Positions 1 to 10,900 of a DNA stretch of 40,821 bases are shown one piece after another. A program made the translations under genes and the position numbers. Numbering within the stretch: position 1 is the stretch's first letter; every line of letters begins with the position of its first letter. This stretch comes from Fragilaria crotonensis (lineage: Eukaryota; Bacillariophyta; Fragilariophyceae; Fragilariales; Fragilariaceae): NCBI GenBank assembly GCA_022925895.1, contig JAKSYS010000580.1, forward strand, positions 1 to 40,821, in the 5' to 3' direction. The notes under the pieces are model-generated. The model worked only from the letters and a program-made list of their open reading frames with translations. It ran no database searches and was not told the origin of the DNA.

Positions 1-464
1 GCAATTTCTATCCTTTCTTGTAGACTTTTTTGTAGGATGTCCTGGACCGAGTCAAAGAGCATTTCTATGCGTTGAATTCTATTCTGTCATGAACAGTACT
101 CGGAGCCACCATGGGACTCTGCGTACGAGTTCTACCAGGTACATGTGGTTAGTAAAAACTACCGATAGTACTCGGACTACTACTTACGCAGAGCGCCATT
201 CTCGTACTTGCCTTGACACGTTCGACGCAAGGCTGTTCTTCAAATGTCGTTTCCGTTCAGCGGAAAAATTCATGACAGCAGCGCGGAGGAGCAGACGTGT
301 CGCACACATACAGGGCTGTTCGTACGACTTCTCAGAGATGCACCTGTATCACAAAAATTTCCAGTTTCGAAATCTCCCTCTTCCGTCCTCAAGTGGCTCT
401 CATAGAAGGACCAGTCTCAATCCTTTCTGCGAGCCATATTCTTCCGTGTAAGGGGACTTCAAAG
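1..464. other. No gene seen at the left edge
   Basis: This stretch holds only short overlapping open frames without recognisable domains. It contains several GTAC and TACGAG-type words like the other spacers of this window. Its right part is the presumed 5' leader of the gene starting at 465. Confidence 0.5.
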
Positions 465-1570
465 ATGTCAGATAGTTTCGGGCCAGCGATGGGCGATGAT
501 CGCTTCACTGATGAACCTAGTAGAGCCAGTCCGGTCAAACGATCACAATCGCCACAATTGCCCACTCATTCATCACCTGCTCCGGTGCAAAACAATATGC
601 AATCCATGAGACGGCGACTTGATACGGAAGAGACTCATCGCATCAAAAATATTCTGTTTCCTTCACCGAGTGATCCCAATGTGAATACTATCGCCAATCA
701 ATCAAGTTTTGCAACGAATGAGACAGCGTCGAACCCGAACGATGTGGACTTCCCAACTGTGCCAGACGACGACACTGTAGTTTCCTCACTCTCAAACGAC
801 GAAGACTCCTTGATAGTGGCACGACGAAACGAAGCGCTCAGCCCTGTGCTTGAAAGTGAATGTTCACAGCGAAACATGCTCCCACCTGTGGAGGTGGAGA
901 TTCCCACCAGCGGCTTGCAAGACGACCAAGGGTTTCACAAATGGACAGACTTGTGGCGAAACTCGCTGACCGTCAGCCCTCTCCCCCACCAATCCTGACG
1001 CGATCTCTTCGTTCTCTCGTGGATCGTCCTACATTGGGACGCAATCGATCCTGTCCCGTTCGAATGGATTTCTCCGTTGCTTCTTCAATGCCGTCGACTA
1101 GATCTGGGACTTCATATTCGATTCCAGAGGATTCAGTAATCATCAACGGAGCTCTTATTGAAGGGATCCGAAGCCGTGATGCTGATTTTCTTCCTTTCGA
1201 TTATCCTGAGTTGGGGAATAGAAAACGTCGAGTGCACCGTCGGGTCCATTCGGGAACTGAAATCAGCGTTGGAAGCATAGTGGGTCAATCGACGCTATTG
1301 ACGGCCCCTACGTCGACACCCTCAATCAGCGACTCAGATGCGTCGTCAATTCGTAAATCGTTACGTTCGGCTAGTATAGCTGAGGAGATGTTGCAAGAAA
1401 TCACGGGAGCAAATGACGGCATTGCGTGCTGTCAAGTCCGGCGACCCAAGAATGTTGTCAAGGAGGAACTGAAGTATGTTGCTAACAAGCTGACATCGCC
1501 TATCCGTATGTTGCCAATCTTCAAAGAAAAGAAGGCAGAACTGAAGCGCGCCAAGGGGAGCTTGGTATAG
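465..1570 (+). CDS. Unknown protein, paralogue of the gene at 2325-3002 (frame change inside)
   Basis: I do not recognise this family. The start ATG at 465 has A at -3. The first frame runs to a stop at 996-998, while a second frame, open from about 860 to 1570, carries the conserved C-terminal half. The two frames overlap between 860 and 998, so a short intron or a single-base indel near 930-990 must join them; I cannot choose between these. The protein is polar and Ser/Pro-rich. Its C-terminal part has a basic RKRRVH motif, then SGTEISVGSIVGQS, and a charged tail ending AKGSLV. The same order of motifs (RKRRSVH, ASEIVIGAIVGES, tail ending AEGRLT) occurs in the opposite-strand gene at 2325-3002, so the two are diverged paralogues. 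No signal peptide or membrane span is visible. Confidence 0.6.
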
Positions 1571-2324
1571 AAGAAACATCCTGTTGCTCTGTATGTGTCG
1601 TATTTGTATTTGTCGTAGTCGTTAAGTTCAGTGTAAAAGTCTTAACTCGCGCCCCTTTGTAACTCATATCAAAGATTCTAGTCTGTTAAGCGAGGCAGCA
1701 GTCACTCTTATATCCACTTTGATTGTATTAGAAACTACCATACAGAGCCGAATAAGATCGGCGCCATTCTTGCTGCTCTTCTACCCACCATTTAGTCAGG
1801 CGACAACACCGTCAAGGGAGGAAGGACATGCTCTGCTGGCGAATTTCCATACGACTCCAGGGCGAACATGGTTTGAAACATGCTGCTGTACTGAAACTAG
1901 AAGATAGCTATTGGTCTCATCTATAGGATTGTGACTATCCACGATTCGAAGTGGCAATCGTGAGTTCACACTCCATACCTGTGAAATCAGGGCGAAAATC
2001 AAGCCGATTTGTCACGACTGAAAGGGGAGAAACGTGCGAGTCGTGAAACATCGTCCTATCTCCAATTCCTGACAGGGCAATAGATAGTAACAGTAGCAGG
2101 AGTACTACTGCATGGTACTCGTACTTGTAGCACAGAGAACTCCGTACAGCACAAAGGAGACGTAAGACCAAGCCTGTCGTCACTCAAATGACGGTATCAG
2201 AGTTGTATCGACGATGTTCTAACAACATAAGCTGGCAAATTGAAGCCAGGAGGGCTGTCAGCACGTATCTACATAGTGTAATAGATTGCTGTAACAGTTG
2301 ATGCAGGCAGATTGCTTATTTGTT
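1571..2324. other. Spacer between two convergent paralogues
   Basis: About 750 bp separate the two stop codons. The stretch should contain both 3' UTRs. Short open frames here have no recognisable features, and I see no RNA gene. Confidence 0.5.
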
Positions 2325-3002
2325 TTACGTGAGGCGCCCCTCCGCCCGCACAAGGACTATTTCTTCTGTTTTGGTAGCAAAATCTTGAAATGGCTTGGAG
2401 AGGAGGTGTACACACCTCACCAGATCTCTTACTAAAAGGGAAACCTTTCGCATTCCCTGCTTCACGATCGACCTATTCCGTTTGGTGGAAAATTTCATTG
2501 TTGCCTCTCCCTCGTGGGTAATGATCAGGTCGGATTCACCTACAATGGCACCAATTACAATTTCTGACGCGGGTAGGCATGGATGCACAGATCGGCGTTT
2601 GCGATCTCCAAGCAGCGATCGGAATGAATTTTGTGATCGCCCTGAATCGACAGTATTTATTCGACTTCTTAAAAAATCGCCGCTGAATACGGATTGCTGT
2701 TTTGTTGGAGAATCAATGACATCATGGAATGCTTGATTCGTATTGTTCGCAATAACGTGGGGGGATGGTTCTTCAAGAGAGACTTTGGACGCATCAGAAG
2801 TGTTCAGTTCCTGATTCATTATCAAAGCTCTTGAGGGTCTGTCGTTCTGCCTTCCCGCACGACCGCAGAGTGGTTGTTGCGTTTCATCAACAGTAACCTC
2901 AGATAAGTCATAGGATGGCGCGAACTTTCCGACTTCGATCAATGTTGGAGGAGACTCGGTTAATTGAACAATCGTATCGTTGCGTGAGTCTTTGATCATC
3001 AT
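2325..3002 (-). CDS. Unknown protein, paralogue of the gene at 465-1570
   Basis: This is a single open frame of 225 aa starting at a double ATG (3002 and 2999). I do not recognise the family. The N-terminal half is acidic and Ser/Thr-rich. It is followed by SFRSLLGDRKRRSVH, the conserved block ASEIVIGAIVGES, a basic helix-like stretch (about residues 165-200) and the tail AEGRLT. The same motifs in the same order are found in the convergent gene ending at 1570, which points to an old inverted tandem duplication. No membrane span, signal peptide or known catalytic motif is visible. Being uninterrupted, this copy is the better reference for the fold than its neighbour. Confidence 0.65.
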   Translation of the reverse strand: MMIKDSRNDTIVQLTESPPTLIEVGKFAPSYDLSEVTVDETQQPLCGRAGRQNDRPSRALIMNQELNTSDASKVSLEEPSPHVIANNTNQAFHDVIDSPTKQQSVFSGDFLRSRINTVDSGRSQNSFRSLLGDRKRRSVHPCLPASEIVIGAIVGESDLIITHEGEATMKFSTKRNRSIVKQGMRKVSLLVRDLVRCVHLLSKPFQDFATKTEEIVLVRAEGRLT

Positions 3003-3580
3003 AGTGACTTAGGTTGAAAGCTTTGTTGATCTGTCGGTGGTCTGTGTCAGATATGTGAGCTTGTGAAGGCGATACATGGTGTTGGACAGGTGTACTAGTA
3101 GCACTTGTACCGGTACTCGTACACGGCAAACATCGTACTCGCATTTGTCATCAGGGAGGAATCATGACTACGACGTACGACGAGTACAACGGTTCCCGGG
3201 ACCATGTTTGGATTTTCCCAAGATTCAACACGACCACTCCTTTAGATTCCTTTTTTGACAAGTTCTGCCCGAAATACCTTTCGCTACTGTACCGGTACAA
3301 CAGTACTTACAGGACTTACAACAAATTGGAGCACCCACTATTAATATAAGTGAGCAACGGGAACCGGTACCAGGTACTACTCCGAGTACGCATCTACTGG
3401 TACCGTACTACTTACACAGGATGTCGTGTCATTCTTGGAAAGCTCAATGAAAGCTATGCATTATGCATACAACTCATGGGTGTAGTAAATAATCTGATCT
3501 GGGCAAAAGAGTTCAAATGTTCATAATTGAGTTTTTGACAAGAAAACAGGTTTCTCCTCCATTCTTCTTAGCCTGTCACA
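3003..3580. other. GTAC-rich spacer
   Basis: No gene is seen. The stretch from about 3090 to 3425 is dense in GTAC and GGTACC-like palindromic words (for example around 3290-3305 and 3362-3415), the pattern seen in most spacers of this window. Confidence 0.5.
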
Positions 3581-3715
3581 ATGGACGATGCCCATGACTC
3601 AGAACCAACTGTGGCACCTCCTCCTGAGAATGTAAAGAAGCGATTTCTATCACCAGCCAGAAGACAGGAGAGATATCATGTGGACATTGCAGCTTTTATT
3701 GGTCAAATCTGGTGA
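3581..3715 (+). pseudogene. Short coding remnant (44 codons)
   Basis: A 44-codon open frame starts at ATG 3581 and reads as ordinary coding sequence (acidic start, PPPENVKKRF, then a basic stretch) before a TGA at 3713. It lies in an AT-richer block with further broken open frames, so it may be the first exon or N-terminus of a decayed mobile-element or host gene. No family recognised. Confidence 0.25.
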
Positions 3716-4460
3716 TTACAATATGAAATGGACAAATCTAGTATTTCATGTGTGTCATAGAAATAGATTTAAGAGCCTTTTGACCATGTCATGTTAACCA
3801 TGTGTGTTGGTGAGGCAGCAGGCTGGAGTGCAACATTGGCAGAATGTCTCTCAAGCCACTGGCTGCCTGCTGGTGATCAACGGGATGCACTGCTTGCTTT
3901 ACATCAATAAGAAGTGGACAAGCCACAGCTTCCACCAATGGTCATTCCTGTTCTCAATGCAGTACTAGTACAGCCAGCAGATGCATCATTGTCACAGCTT
4001 ATGCCATCAAATCCTGCTAGTGCTTCCTGTCAAGCACAACAAGGTTTCTTGGGAGTATTGATGTTAACTACTGCGATGAAGAATGTGAATGCACTTATTA
4101 TGTGCTGGTGGGCATCAATGGTGTCAATACAACCACAGATTGTAATCTATTTGGTGGGTTCAAAAGCAAACTTGAGGATCTGGTTGATATCCTTGATGAG
4201 GTGCTCATACCAGTTTAGAATTACACGTAGAATTTTGCTTCAATCCGATGTTCATCTTGTCCTAGCTACAATATTCTCAAACCTACTATACATACTACCA
4301 GTAGATAGCCTTGACTTGGACAAGAAGTTAGCATCAACGTTTCTACATTTTTGTACAATCATTCTACAATAATGGTTTACCTCTCTTCAATACTCCTTGG
4401 CCCACAGCTGGATGATTCTGTCAGGCTCACTTCCTCTCCTGTGGAAGGGATTGGTGCTTA
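3716..4460 (+). pseudogene. Decayed coding region, origin unknown
   Basis: Several frames on the plus strand carry stretches that read like coding sequence, but stops and frame changes break them. One example, near 4070-4220, contains CECTYYVLVGINGVN followed by an acidic helix-like part. The longest open frame, 3914-4372, is less convincing than these fragments. Base composition is more AT-rich than in the neighbouring genes. No transposase motif or terminal repeat was found. It could be a relic of a mobile element or of a host gene. Confidence 0.25.
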
Positions 4461-4466
4461 CTATAG

Positions 4467-4511
4467 TGGCTTAATTCCTGCATCTCTCTGATGAGGACAT
4501 GGGTTCAAACC
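4467..4511 (+). ncRNA. tRNA-like A-box/B-box module (possible SINE remnant)
   Basis: TGGCTTAATTCC at 4467-4478 resembles a Pol III A box. GGGTTCAAACC at 4501-4511 matches the B-box consensus well. The spacing of roughly 30 nt is normal for a tRNA or tRNA-derived SINE head. The T-stem around the B box pairs poorly and no full acceptor stem is evident, so this is not a functional tRNA gene. A SINE-like relic inside the decayed block is the likeliest reading. Confidence 0.3.
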
Positions 4512-5108
4512 CTGCAGCAGGCCAAAAATTATCAAATGATCATTTCACTAATCCTTCGCTCCTTCCAACTTTGAGAAGGAGGCGCCAAGGCCGGGTGCCT
4601 AGTGAGATCTTGCAAAAATTCCCATCAAAGGTTAACCTGCATGATTTGTTCCAATTGTTTCCCCCCTCGGTCGACTTTAGGTTCTACTAACCTTAGCTAC
4701 TACGTCTACCGTCGTCGGAGTACTTGAAGTATTGCTTACCAGGTAATTGTGCCTTGTATCATCCAAACTCCAAACCACAGATATTTGTAGACTATTATGC
4801 AAGGAGGGAGCATACGAAATCTCACGGGTGGATAGAGGAGACAAATGACATACTCGGAGCTCGGAGTGTGAGCTTGATTGAGTATCGTACTATCATACTG
4901 ACTACTTGAGTACGGAAGTACCTGGTACCGTAGCTACCCGTACGCAGTCGGAGTATGATACCTGTGGTTGATGGCCTACGTTCTCGCGGTATAGTTGAGG
5001 TTTTGGGCGATTCGAGGGCATGTTGATGTCGCAAGGAACATGGGAAGAAAGGGCATAATGAGCCAAATTTATTGCCCCTCTGACGAAGGTAAGAGTGTTC
5101 GGTGAAGG
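4512..5108. other. Spacer without a gene
   Basis: Nothing protein-coding is supported. The first half continues the AT-rich decayed block; from about 4690 on, TAC/GTA-rich words return (for example 4910-4950). The 279-aa minus-strand open frame through 4902-5741 is dismissed because it crosses the MITE and the start of the ankyrin gene. Confidence 0.4.
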
Positions 5109-5116
5109 GTTCACAT
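5109..5116. repeat. 8-bp target site duplication, left
   Basis: GTTCACAT directly precedes the inverted repeat at 5117 and is repeated exactly at 5438-5445. It fits the hAT target consensus nTnnnnAn. Confidence 0.8.
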
Positions 5117-5437
5117 CAGAGACGGGAATTTCTGAAAATATCAAACCCATGGGTACCCACGTAAAGCTACGCTCACGGAAGTACCAGCCCAAAACCACCC
5201 AGAACCCATACGATCCACCAAGACCTACCCAAACCCACCCAAACCCAGTAGTTAGTACTGGAGTAGATGGTTCTACTACTACCGGTAGCAAACATCTACT
5301 GTCATTTTTTGCTATGATTTGCCGGCCCACCCAGACCCACCCATGAAATCCTGAGCTCACCCAAAACCCACCCTTAACCCAATGGGTTTGGGTGGGCCGT
5401 GGGTTTGGGTGGGCTGGGTTTGAAATTCCCGTCTCTG
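5117..5437. mobile_element. Non-autonomous hAT-type MITE, 321 bp
   Basis: The element is bounded by perfect 16-bp inverted ends, CAGAGACGGGAATTTC at 5117-5132 and its complement at 5422-5437, and flanked by an exact 8-bp duplication GTTCACAT. CAG-starting ends with 8-bp duplications are typical of the hAT superfamily. The interior has no transposase. It consists largely of ACCCA/AAACCCACCC runs on the left half and TGGGTTTGGGTGGGC runs on the right (5382-5420), which are roughly complementary, so a single strand could fold into a long hairpin; the G-rich strand could also form a G-quadruplex. It ends 86 bp before the proposed start of the ankyrin gene and probably supplies its upstream leader or promoter-proximal DNA. 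Confidence 0.85.
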
Positions 5438-5445
5438 GTTCACAT
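5438..5445. repeat. 8-bp target site duplication, right
   Basis: GTTCACAT follows the right inverted repeat and equals the copy at 5109-5116. Confidence 0.8.
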
Positions 5446-5523
5446 ACTGCACACAGTTCTCTGCAATTAATATTTGAACGTGTTCGCCTTATTACTCCGA
5501 GTACCAGGCTGTACATACAGTCT

Positions 5524-7836
5524 ATGTGGACTCTCTCTCCGAGGAAAGAACACCTGAACGACTCCCAAACTCCCAAACTCCCAAAGCTCCTATTACGCTC
5601 CACACTAGCCCATACTCCCACAGTTACTCCCACCCTCCAAGAGTGCAGTCGACGAAATCCTTTTGGCAACCCATCCCGCAACCATGGCTTCTCCTCCGTC
5701 CGATCCCCACAGGAAGAATCCACCGTCGCTCGCTTACCCAAACGCCAAAGATTCGATGATGATGTTGACGATGCTTTGAGGCTCGTGCGATCGTCCGATG
5801 ACGCCGTTCAGGGAACCGGACTTCGAATCCCTTTTGCAACGTCGTGGCCTTCTCATTCTGCAGCCTTGAATAACTACATAGAGACCGTGGCGCGACATGA
5901 GTGCATGAAGCCAAGAGCAGAGGAGCCCACTCTCAAATTATTGGCTTCTCGGCTCAGTGATTATTTGGCTCCTGGAGGGACAAAGAGATTTCGTCCGCGC
6001 TTGGAATGGGTTAGTCCAATCCCACTTAGTCGAGGAAAGCGACCCCGCACGTGCCGAGACGGAGACGCCTCGCAACCACCTGCAGCGATGGTTGTGGTTC
6101 CGCGGGAAATAGTACGACGACAAGCTCGTGATGATCATCCTAGTGCGCCTAACAATGGTCTATTGCCGGACAATGCGTTTGCTGAATATCTAGTTGCTGC
6201 GCGCGCCGATAACGAGATGGGAGAAAACGAGGAAGAGGAAGTGCCCCTGCAAACGATGGAATCTGACTTGTCGTCTCTGAATGATATCGCTATCTCTAAT
6301 ACTTTTGGCAGGGACTCTGACTCCGCACTGCACATGGCGATTCGAGAAAATGCCGTCGATGCAGCGCTTGAACTGATTCACTTGGGTGCACCTGTGAATG
6401 CGGAGAACGGCAAGCATGTGACGCCTCTCATTCTAGCCTGTCAGAAAGGCATTATAGAGGTCGCCAAGGAGCTGCTGTCTCGAGGCGCCAACACGTTAGC
6501 CGCCACGTTGACCGGTTCAACTTCCCTACTGCAAGCGTGTCATTTTGGGCACCTGGAAATCGTAAAACTGCTGTTGGACTGCGGGGCCATGATGGAGATG
6601 GCAAATCACAAGAATACAACACCACTCATGCGTGCGGCGCAGGAAGGACACGAGCAAATTGTAAAACTCCTTTTGGACAAGGGTGCCAAGGTGAATCGGC
6701 GGAACAATGAACACATGAGCGCGCTCATGTTGGCATCACAAAGGGGCCACGCAGGAATCGTAAAGCTCCTCTTGGAAGCAAAGGCCGAAATCGATGCGAT
6801 GACAGCACAACGATCAACTTCTCTCATGTTGGCGTGCAAGCGTGAGCATGTGAATGTCGTGCAAGTGCTTGTCGGTTTCGGCTGTGAGTTGTTTATCCGG
6901 GATTCTCGAGGGCGAACAGCTACAGATGTAGCCACGCGCGAGAACCGCAAAGATTTGCTGAGACTGCTTGAGCCCGCCAAGCAAATTGAACTCATGCAAA
7001 GAAAGTCCAGAGTAGAGCGAAACTATATTATGGCAAGTATGTGGGTGCTGTTGCAGCAAGACCGCGCGTCAGTTTGCACAGCCAACGGGAATATCTCGCT
7101 TCATGACGTATCTGAGAGCTACGACGCGGGCTCTCTCAAGCTTGCAGCTTGTGAAAAGACTCTCGTTCGTACAATGACACTGCCAGCTCCCATGGTTGAG
7201 CTCATTGCCTCGTTTATGCCACTTCCCCGTCTTTGGGATGAACGACTGGCTCTAATCACCAAGAGATGCAGAGTCGATGCTGACGCCGCCGTTTCCTGCG
7301 CTATGGATCTCATCGATGAAGTTCTTGAAGAGGGTGGTTTCTTGGACGCTTGCCGTCTGGTAAATATCACTCCACCCACTCACTTCAAATCTTGGGAGGC
7401 ATGGAGATCGTGGGGATTCAGGCACAATCATCTTGACCCTACACCATCGGCAGGCTATCGAGTGAACGCGCTGACTGCAACTCTCCCCGGTTTGCCCAGG
7501 GTGGCATTGGACTCGCTGGATACGAGGCCGACTCTCGTTCCCATGAACGCTCGAGATTGGCGGCGTGGAATTTGCTACCTTCAAATTCTTGCTCATCGCT
7601 CGTCGTTGCTACCCAAGGCTTTGACCGAGCCTCCCTTCAACATCCCACCGTGGTTGATTGACCAACTCATTACAGTCAACGATATTCAATCACTATCACG
7701 TCGTCTGGGGAACAGGGGAGCGCACTTTGAGGCATCCGTTGCTATCGAATTGGTCATGCTTGCAAGCAGTGTGGTTTCTTGGTATGGTCGGGAAAGGTCC
7801 GTCAGTGGCCGTCGCAGCCATGTTTCATTTATGTAA
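5524..7836 (+). CDS. Ankyrin-repeat protein
   Basis: This is an uninterrupted frame of 770 aa from ATG 5524. The frame stays open upstream to 5392, but those codons lie in the MITE and spacer, so 5524 is preferred. The N-terminal 260 residues are basic and disordered-looking, with a short acidic run ENEEEE near residue 236. Residues about 265-485 form six to seven ankyrin repeats with typical TPLMRAAQEGHEQIVKLLL and GHAGIVKLLLEAKAEID patterns. The C-terminal 280 residues are not recognised. Ankyrin arrays bind protein partners; nothing shows which ones. The stop lies 67 bp from the stop of the convergent TPR gene. An out-of-frame ATG with a strong context (5684) could mark an alternative first exon, which the sequence alone cannot exclude. 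Confidence 0.85.
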   Translation: MWTLSPRKEHLNDSQTPKLPKLLLRSTLAHTPTVTPTLQECSRRNPFGNPSRNHGFSSVRSPQEESTVARLPKRQRFDDDVDDALRLVRSSDDAVQGTGLRIPFATSWPSHSAALNNYIETVARHECMKPRAEEPTLKLLASRLSDYLAPGGTKRFRPRLEWVSPIPLSRGKRPRTCRDGDASQPPAAMVVVPREIVRRQARDDHPSAPNNGLLPDNAFAEYLVAARADNEMGENEEEEVPLQTMESDLSSLNDIAISNTFGRDSDSALHMAIRENAVDAALELIHLGAPVNAENGKHVTPLILACQKGIIEVAKELLSRGANTLAATLTGSTSLLQACHFGHLEIVKLLLDCGAMMEMANHKNTTPLMRAAQEGHEQIVKLLLDKGAKVNRRNNEHMSALMLASQRGHAGIVKLLLEAKAEIDAMTAQRSTSLMLACKREHVNVVQVLVGFGCELFIRDSRGRTATDVATRENRKDLLRLLEPAKQIELMQRKSRVERNYIMASMWVLLQQDRASVCTANGNISLHDVSESYDAGSLKLAACEKTLVRTMTLPAPMVELIASFMPLPRLWDERLALITKRCRVDADAAVSCAMDLIDEVLEEGGFLDACRLVNITPPTHFKSWEAWRSWGFRHNHLDPTPSAGYRVNALTATLPGLPRVALDSLDTRPTLVPMNARDWRRGICYLQILAHRSSLLPKALTEPPFNIPPWLIDQLITVNDIQSLSRRLGNRGAHFEASVAIELVMLASSVVSWYGRERSVSGRRSHVSFM

Positions 7837-7903
7837 TTTTTACGCATTGTATTGCACGAATCTATCCATTATCGACGCACGATGAAACCGCTTGTTAGTA
7901 AAT

Positions 7904-10900
7904 TCAACTTCCGCTATTTGACAAGGCCTCCCTTGCGAGGCGACAATTAGGATCCATCATTATTGCACGCTGCAAATCATAACCATTCGCAGGCGATAAC
8001 TCCAGGGGTTTCTTCATTTCCGCCATGAGCTCCTTCTGGGAATTTTTGACCCAGAACGATAAGGCAAAGGCGTCAGCCACGTCTTGTGCATGCACAACGC
8101 CTGAGCAACCAACAGGAGCTGTGACCCGTTTGAATAGGATTCTGGCTGCACGTTCTGACGCGAAGGTCGCAGATTCTATTGCATGTAGCACAACTTTCCG
8201 TCGCTTGTCCCCTTTAACTTTCGACAATTCCTTCGCCAGGCCCTTCGCAAGCGCGAGCCAAAGTTTACCGTTGCTCGGGTCAGTTATAATTTGAACTTGC
8301 AGGTTTTGCGATCTTGGATGCAAGATCTCCTCAGGATCCTTGTTGAATTGGTGACTCAAACCATCGATCAGTTCCGTGATGATTTCGCCTCGCTTTGACT
8401 CGACAACGAGTTCCGATGGTAATGAGGGCGCAACGAAGGTTCTTTCCGCTTGCACTAAGAACTGTTCAATCGAAGTGAGTGCGTTGCGAATCACTTCGTC
8501 TTTCCAGCCACTGGGATTGAAACCTGACGTCTGGATGCTCATCTCGACAGTCATCGCAGCGTGCAAGACGAATGCCCCAACGCATTGGCTACTTGTTGCG
8601 CCAAGAAATTCCGACATGTAACCAACGGATTCCAGCTTCGAATCTTCGGAGCCAGAGGCGCGGCAAGTCAGCCCTATGCCAAGTAATGCTGTAGGCTCTT
8701 TGGTCACTTGCACTGCAGCTCGGAAGGCGTCTGCGGCTTGTGAGAGCGCAAGGGCTCTCGAGGTGTCATTTAATTTCAGAAGAGCCTGTCTTTCAAGCAT
8801 CGACGCTCTACATATCCACATCATAGGCGTATCTGCAACCTGGGTCAATTCGTCCATCACACATAAGGCTGGTTTGTCTGCATTGTGACCAGCATATAAG
8901 AAAGCAAGATTCGCCAAGGCGTCGGGCAGGGCTTTGTCAAGCTGAATAGCGCAAACCAGGCAATGCTGAGCCAACAGCGGGTCCGAACCTATGACGGCAC
9001 AGCCGATGCCACACCATGCTGGCGCAAACAACGGGTTTAACGAGATTGATCGTTTGAACGCGTCTGCAGATCGATCGAAAGCGGATCTCACGTCTTCAAA
9101 CAAAATTGTTTCGCTCAGCGACAGATTCGGGGCTGTCCCCTGACCTTCGCCCCTCAAGACAGACAGACGTTGAGCTTGAAGAAGTATGTTCGTCCCTGCA
9201 TCACAAGCAAAAGCAGAGCGAAGGATTTGGCTGTCACCTTCATCGTTTCGGTTTGCCTCTTCCTCACCTCTTAGGTAGTACTTTTCACCGACGGCAATGA
9301 ACGATATCTGAGAACGGAGATTACTCATCGTACGCTTGAAGGGATCGTTGTCAGCATTAATGTCGTCACCGAATACGTGCGCGGGTAATTGCGCAGCGAA
9401 TGTGTGCATGTCCCCAAGCAATTTCATCAAACAGAGGAAATTAGAGCGCAATTGATCATCCTGGACGAGGGCATCCTTGGCAACGGCTACAGCCTTCATC
9501 AAGTTCTGGTGAGCGAAACTTGCTTTCCCATCCCGTAAGTCACGCTGCGCAAGGGCAAGAAGTGCACAGCCCAACCCATACGAGGCAATTGGCAGAACCG
9601 CTTTGTCACGCTTTTCGAGGGCCAAGCTGAATTTTTCAGCAGAATCTTTCACAAGACCAAGTTCCAACTGGACTTGAGCCCAAGAGGTTAAAACATCCGG
9701 GGGAAGATTCTTGCCTGAAATAGACCAAGCCGCTTCAAAAGCCCTTATTGCGGCGGTTAGACGTCCCAGTCGACGATAGCATCCTGCCAGGTCAGACCAT
9801 ACTTCAACGATCTCGAATGCAGCCTTGGTATTGCTAGACTGCTTGTAGAACAGGGACATCGTTTCGTTTTCAGCGAATGCAATGTCCCTACATCTGAGAG
9901 CTTCCTGAAAACAAATGACCGCCGCATCGTTGTCTGCGTCGACTACAGCCTTATGACTACCGATTGCTCTCCATGCCCAACCATTCATTGGAGACTTTGT
10001 GTTGACTGCTGAATCACAAATTCTTGTCGAACCTATGTACGATTGCAATCTCAGGATTCCTCGTCCAGCTACGGGGTGGGATGGTTCTTGAACAAGCGCT
10101 TTGGAGTAACACCCGAGTGCTCGTTGAAAGTCACGTTTCTCTTCATACCAAAAGCCAAGTAATGCGAACGGGGACGCTTTGGAAGGATTCAATTTCGCCG
10201 CTTTGAGCAACTGTGTCTGGGCCGCTTTGTCCGAAGAAGGAGATTGCCCAGTAGCTGGGAAGAAGGCTGTACGCATTCGGAATGCACCCAACGCCAAAGC
10301 AGAATCAAAGTCTTGCGGGGTGTCTTGTACGGCGGCTTCAAGGAATGCTTCCGCATCCTTTGAAGCCCCCGCTCTTAGCAGCGAGTCGGCAACAAGTTGT
10401 CGTGCAAGACTCTTGTGAAATGCCTGCGTCGAATCAAGCGAGCCAGATGTCGCGAGGTAAAGACCGTTCGGTCCTATTGGATTTATCTCCTCGGCTTCTT
10501 GGAGGCTCATTCGTGCAAACTCCTCTGACAGAGCCGCAACCGATTTCGGAAATTCGAGACTGAAATCCTGACCCGGGGATCCTGCAAGCGTATATCGTGA
10601 TAGTCCTGCCAAGCAGTGCGCTCTAACCAGATGTACATGGTCTGCACTGGACAACCTCGACGCCTGCTCTAAGGTTGTATTGTACAACTTCTTTGCAACT
10701 TGGCCAATACCACCTGCCAGAAATCCTCCTTCTGCATCTGCTTCCCCCAAATCAAGAATGAGATTTTCAAGAGCAGACGGCTCACGACCCCAATCTGTCA
10801 CTGCTTGGTTCAGGGATACTCTGGCCATCTTTACCACCGCTCGCGCCTGGGAGACGTTACAGCAAGACCACGGGGTGTGTACAAAGCCTGACCACACATT

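Noticed and set aside
4455-4530. Functional tRNA gene
   Set aside because: The B box is good, but the T-stem has wobble and mismatched pairs and no matching acceptor stem was found.
5392-5523. Longer N-terminus of the ankyrin protein
   Set aside because: These codons lie partly in the hAT MITE and in repeat-like DNA with no coding character; the first sensible ATG is 5524.
4902-5741. 279-codon minus-strand frame
   Set aside because: It crosses the MITE and the 5' part of the ankyrin gene; its Gly/Trp/Val-rich translation is simply the TGGGTTTGGGTGGG repeat read through.
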